NCBI GenBank assembly: GCA_945867755.1
Contig: CAMBJN010000043.1
Location: 1 to 9,464, forward strand
Source of the DNA: Polynucleobacter meluiroseus
Lineage (GTDB): Bacteria > Pseudomonadota > Gammaproteobacteria > Burkholderiales > Burkholderiaceae
Direction of reading: 5' to 3'
Length of the DNA: 9,464 nt
Translations under genes and position numbers: made by a program
Shown here: positions 6,993 to 9,464 of the stretch, one piece after another
Layout of the letters: every line of letters starts with the position of its first letter
Position numbering within the stretch: position 1 is the stretch's first letter
The notes under the pieces: generated by a model
Seen by the model: only the letters and a program-made list of their open reading frames with translations
Databases searched by the model: none
Told to the model about the DNA's origin: nothing

Positions 6993-7454
6993 ATGCTTGG
7001 AGCCATGCCAGATTTCAATCAAAGCCTAGAAATGTTTAAAACCATGTGGGGCAACTCACCCACGCCCGGGAATATGTCAGGCTTTGGCGCCGGCATTGGG
7101 GGCGGTGCAGGCATGCCAACCTTGGATATTGAAGAGCTAGATAAGCGCATTCAGGACCTGAAAAGTGTTGAAAACTGGCTCCAACTCAATATGAGTGTCT
7201 TGCGCAGCACCATTCAAGGCTTGGAAGTTCAAAGAGCCACTTTGGCGGCCTTAAAAAGCTTTAGTGCTGCAATGACCCCAGAAGCATTGGCTGAAGCTAG
7301 CAAAGCCGCCCAAAAGGCTGCCAGCCAAGCCACTCAAGCCGCCTCTGATATGGCCTCCGAAATGGCTTCAGCTAGCTTTACGGGCAAGAAAACCTCAAAA
7401 CCCCGTCAGAGCAAACCTCGCGCTTCAAGTACCCGCGGCACCAAAGATAATTAA
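6993..7454 (+). CDS. phaM: PhaM-like polyhydroxyalkanoate granule regulatory protein
   Basis: A 153-residue protein resembling PhaM of Ralstonia/Cupriavidus, which activates PHA synthase PhaC and links PHB granules to the nucleoid; those roles come from that relative. Here I see an N-terminal M-P-D-F-N-Q segment with FKTMW (15-19), a Gly/Pro-rich hinge (21-41), and a predicted coiled-coil helix at about 44-91 containing the conserved LDKRIQDLKSVENWL and the TIQGLEVQRATLAALK stretch. An Ala-rich helix follows (97-127), then a basic tail (131-151; eight Lys/Arg) suited to DNA binding. The ATG at 6993 is chosen over an in-frame TTG at 6981 because GGGGG lies 5 bases upstream and the M-x-G-x-x-P-D-F opening fits the family. 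No phaC or phaZ lies nearby. The basic tail is encoded opposite the last codons of the hydrolase gene. Confidence 0.85.
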   Translation: MLGAMPDFNQSLEMFKTMWGNSPTPGNMSGFGAGIGGGAGMPTLDIEELDKRIQDLKSVENWLQLNMSVLRSTIQGLEVQRATLAALKSFSAAMTPEALAEASKAAQKAASQATQAASDMASEMASASFTGKKTSKPRQSKPRASSTRGTKDN

Positions 7455-8436
7455 GATGGGCGATGGCCTCGCCCATCGCAAAGGTCAACTGGTGCAAATC
7501 TAAATCCCGCTTGAATAAAACCGGGACCAAATCCCTGGCACTTTGGGGGCCAGCCTTGCAGACTGACAAAGCATCCGCCAAGCGGTCACGGTGGTGAGTA
7601 TGCAATTGCTCAATTCGCACATGAAGTCCTTTGAAAGGCTTTCCATGGGACGGCAAAACCAAAACATCCTCTGGTAATTGCTTTAAAGATGTGAGTGAAT
7701 CCAAAAAAAGGCCCAATGGGTCTGCATCAGGCTCCGTATCAAAAACGCTGACGTTCGTTGAAATGCGCGGCAACACCATGTCACCAGAAATCAATGTTTG
7801 AGTTTCATCGGACCACAGACATGCATGTTCAGGCGCATGCCCATAACCCACCAACACTTGCCAATCCTGTCCGCCAATTTGAACCAACTCTTGATCCATG
7901 ATTCTTCTAAATCTTGATGGCACTAAAGGAACCATATTGCTGAAATAATTAGCCCTGGCTCTGATTTTTATCAAGTCCTCTTCATTGGCTAGACCATGCC
8001 GTGCAAAATGATCTGCGGCACCACCGCCACCAGCTGTCGATCCAATCTCAGAACCTCTCGGATCAGAAAGCCATTTTGCTAAAACATAATCTGTCATCGT
8101 CATCCACAAAGGTGCTGACCACTTTTCAGATAACCAAGAGGCCAAACCAATGTGGTCAGGGTGCATGTGAGTCACAATGATTCTGACAATCGGTAAATTT
8201 TCTAGCTCTGTACTGAAGATATCCAGCCAAGCGTCCTTGATTGCTTGATTGGATACTCCGCAATCCACCAAAGTCCATCCATCTCGACCTTCGAAGCAAT
8301 CTTTGATTAACCATAAATTAATGTGATCTAAAGCGAAAGGCAAGGGCATGCGAACCCATTTCAAGCCAGCATGAATGCCTTGGGTTGCGCCGGTCTTGGG
8401 CATCAGATCATCAAACGGATAAATAATTTTTTGCAT
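7378..8436 (-). CDS. Metallo-beta-lactamase-fold hydrolase
   Basis: A 352-residue protein with a complete binuclear metal site of the MBL superfamily: THMHPDH (His90, His92, Asp94, His95), His200 in GYGHAPEH, Asp219 in SGDMVLP, and His264 in LPSHGKP. After the MBL core (about 28-268) comes a helical C-terminal domain (about 270-352), with QLTFAMGEAIAHLNYL leading to a short basic strand region, like the winged-helix tail of glyoxalase II-like/LACTB2-type hydrolases. The substrate cannot be told from the sequence; a thioesterase or hydroxyacylglutathione-hydrolase-like activity is possible. No signal peptide, so cytoplasmic. The ATG at 8436 has no Shine-Dalgarno. It runs tail-to-tail into phaM with a 77-base overlap, and because its last 25 residues continue a family-like domain I take the overlap as real. 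Confidence 0.9.
   Translation of the reverse strand: MQKIIYPFDDLMPKTGATQGIHAGLKWVRMPLPFALDHINLWLIKDCFEGRDGWTLVDCGVSNQAIKDAWLDIFSTELENLPIVRIIVTHMHPDHIGLASWLSEKWSAPLWMTMTDYVLAKWLSDPRGSEIGSTAGGGGAADHFARHGLANEEDLIKIRARANYFSNMVPLVPSRFRRIMDQELVQIGGQDWQVLVGYGHAPEHACLWSDETQTLISGDMVLPRISTNVSVFDTEPDADPLGLFLDSLTSLKQLPEDVLVLPSHGKPFKGLHVRIEQLHTHHRDRLADALSVCKAGPQSARDLVPVLFKRDLDLHQLTFAMGEAIAHLNYLWCRGYLKREVCSDGVLRFSCP
7455..7477. terminator. Perfect 9-bp stem-loop directly after the phaM stop codon
   Basis: GATGGGCGA (7455-7463) pairs with TCGCCCATC (7469-7477) around the 5-base loop TGGCC, and begins at the first base after the phaM TAA. On the plus strand no T-run follows, so it is not a textbook intrinsic terminator; it could be a 3'-end stabiliser or a weak terminator. 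On the minus strand the stem is followed by T-rich sequence (TTAATTATCTTT), but there it lies inside the hydrolase gene and encodes Met-Gly-Glu-Ala-Ile-Ala-His. The symmetry may therefore be partly a by-product of that coding sequence. Confidence 0.4.
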
Positions 8437-8441
8437 ATCAA

Positions 8442-8471
8442 TCTATAAGTTTTTTAAAGTACTTTTATCAA
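8442..8471 (-). promoter_or_regulatory. Candidate promoter for the MBL-fold hydrolase gene
   Basis: On the minus strand TTGATA (8471-8466; five of six match TTGACA), an 18-base spacer, and TATAGA (8447-8442; four of six match TATAAT). The -10 ends 5 bases before the ATG at 8436, so transcription would begin at about the start codon itself. The spacer contains the 10-bp palindrome AAAGTACTTT (8456-8465). Confidence 0.4.
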
Positions 8472-8496
8472 CTAGCTGTAATATTCAGCTATCAAC
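8466..8496. promoter_or_regulatory. Dyad flanked by direct repeats in the spacer upstream of can
   Basis: TAGCTG (8473-8478) and CAGCTA (8486-8491) form a perfect 6-bp inverted repeat around TAATATT. The heptamer TATCAAC occurs at 8466-8472 and again at 8490-8496, on either side. The 19-base size of the dyad suits a dimeric regulator, and its place between two divergent starts suits an operator, but I cannot name a protein. A plus-strand promoter for can is not clear; TTATCA (8465-8470), a 19-base spacer and TATCAA (8490-8495) is the best I find. Confidence 0.35.
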
Positions 8497-8537
8497 ATCC
8501 GTGCCACACCTCAAAGCTGCATTGGTGAGACATGTTG

Positions 8538-9239
8538 ATGTTCAATAAAACCAAAAATAAGCTCATGATTACATCAAACAATCCTTATATTCTCAGCAAG
8601 CTTCTTGAGAACAATAAAGAGTGGGTTGACTCTGTCACCAAAAGCGACCCTGATTACTTTAGCAGACTTGTGCACCAACAAGCGCCTGAATATTTATGGA
8701 TTGGCTGCTCAGACTCTCGGGTTCCTGCCAATCAAATCACGGGGCTTGCACCTGGTGAAGTGTTCGTTCATCGCAATATTGCTAACGTGGTGGTTCATAC
8801 TGATCTCAACGCACTGTCAGTGATTCAGTTTGCCGTCGATCAAATCAAGGTCAAACATATCATTGTGGTTGGTCATTATGGTTGTTCAGGTGTAAAGGCG
8901 GCACAAAAAAAAGCGCGTATTGGCTTGGCCGATAACTGGATCAGGCACGTTCAAGATGTTCAAGATAAGCATGGCAAATATTTAGGACAAGTCTTGAGAG
9001 AATCTGATCAATTTGATAAGTTGTGTGAATTGAACGTGATTGAACAAGTGATGAATGTTTGTCAAACTACAAGCGTTCAAGATGCCTGGGCCAAAAATCA
9101 GGAAGTCACGGTGCACGGCTGGATCTATGATTTAAAAGATGGGCGAGTGCGAGATCTTGGCATCAGCATCAAAAATGGCAATGAATTAAATGCTCGTTAC
9201 CAAACCATTCTAGAAAAAAATTATCCTACAAGTGAATAA
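8538..9239 (+). CDS. can: Beta-class carbonic anhydrase (Can type)
   Basis: A zinc enzyme of the cytoplasm that interconverts CO2 and bicarbonate, supplying bicarbonate to carboxylases. In the numbering of this start (233 residues), the zinc ligands are Cys57, His113 and Cys116, within WIGCSDSRVP and VGHYGCSGV, with the catalytic Asp59-Arg61 pair intact. HRNIANVV and the closing VTVHGWIYD are typical of the Can (YadF) branch. Three in-frame ATGs compete: 8532, 8538 and 8565. I chose 8538 because GGTGAG (8524-8529) lies 8 bases before it. The start at 8565 would give 224 residues, nearest to E. coli Can (220), but has little ribosome site, so the N-terminus stays uncertain. The gene is divergent from the MBL hydrolase, and its stop overlaps the DUF1289 gene by 8 bases. 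Confidence 0.95.
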   Translation: MFNKTKNKLMITSNNPYILSKLLENNKEWVDSVTKSDPDYFSRLVHQQAPEYLWIGCSDSRVPANQITGLAPGEVFVHRNIANVVVHTDLNALSVIQFAVDQIKVKHIIVVGHYGCSGVKAAQKKARIGLADNWIRHVQDVQDKHGKYLGQVLRESDQFDKLCELNVIEQVMNVCQTTSVQDAWAKNQEVTVHGWIYDLKDGRVRDLGISIKNGNELNARYQTILEKNYPTSE

Positions 9240-9426
9240 CCCAGAACCTATCAAGCGCCCAGAATCGCCTTGTATCGATTTGTGTACTATGGATGATGAA
9301 GATCGTTACTGCCTAGGCTGTCATCGAACATTGGATGAAATTGCTCTTTGGTCAAGCCTTGATCAAGAGGAAAAAGAATCTGTTTGGCAACTCCTTGAAG
9401 AACGCGCAAACTTAAAAAACAAATAA
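9232..9426 (+). CDS. DUF1289 four-cysteine small protein
   Basis: A 64-residue protein with the DUF1289 signature: SPCIDLCTMDDEDRYCLGC, followed by HRTLDEIALW. The four cysteines, Cys14, Cys18, Cys27 and Cys30 (C-x3-C-x8-C-x2-C), look like a metal site, zinc or an iron-sulfur cluster; which one is not established by anything here. The biochemical role of the family is unknown to me. The start is GTG at 9232, the only usual start in this frame, since a TAG closes the frame upstream at 9211-9213 and the next Met (residue 20) lies inside the cysteine motif. The GTG overlaps the last 8 bases of can, so it is probably co-transcribed and translated by coupling; no Shine-Dalgarno is evident. The short C-terminal helix is acidic and then lysine-rich. 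Confidence 0.88.
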   Translation: MNNPEPIKRPESPCIDLCTMDDEDRYCLGCHRTLDEIALWSSLDQEEKESVWQLLEERANLKNK

Positions 9427-9464
9427 CTCCAGCCTAAAACAATTTGGCCCCACCTACCAAATAG

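Noticed and set aside
9434..9463. Minus-strand frame reading YLVGGAKLF then stop at the right edge
   Set aside because: It could be the C-terminus of a convergent gene beyond the window, but ten codons are too few to separate from chance.

Overview
The window looks like ordinary core chromosome of a low-GC betaproteobacterium. Polynucleobacter or a close Burkholderiaceae relative is the best guess, judged from gene content and protein resemblance alone. The pointers are a minus-strand argS - SPOR protein - dsbA run, a methionine synthase split into two adjacent genes, a PhaM-like polyhydroxyalkanoate granule protein, and a DUF1840 protein. There are no insertion sequences, phage genes, CRISPR repeats, rRNAs or tRNAs that I can see.

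Layout from left to right. Positions 1-2785 on the minus strand carry argS, a membrane-anchored SPOR protein and dsbA, with gaps of 9 and 7 bases, so probably one operon. dsbA runs off the left edge. A 44-base spacer separates argS from a divergent DUF1840 gene (2830-3159, plus). That gene converges on, and overlaps by 32 bases, the large subunit gene of cobalamin-dependent methionine synthase (3128-5842, minus). The large gene is coupled through a TGATG junction to a separate upstream gene for the homocysteine-binding domain (5842-6879, minus). A spacer of about 110 bases follows, then a divergent phaM-like gene (6993-7454, plus). It overlaps tail-to-tail by 77 bases with a metallo-beta-lactamase-fold hydrolase (7378-8436, minus). 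Another divergent spacer of about 100 bases holds a clear dyad and leads to a beta-carbonic anhydrase gene (can), which overlaps by 8 bases a small four-cysteine DUF1289 gene.

Functionally the window mixes translation (ArgS), cell envelope and division (SPOR protein), periplasmic disulfide formation (DsbA), methionine and one-carbon metabolism (split MetH), PHA granule biology (PhaM) and CO2/bicarbonate balance (Can). No single pathway unites them.

I found no convincing new multi-gene system. The points worth a second look concern gene architecture. The split MetH breaks exactly in an inter-module linker. Its C-terminus looks shortened where it runs into DUF1840. Two tail-to-tail overlaps use the same relative reading phase. 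A perfect 9-bp hairpin follows the phaM stop inside the opposing gene. The hydrolase gene has a promoter placement that would suit a leaderless mRNA.
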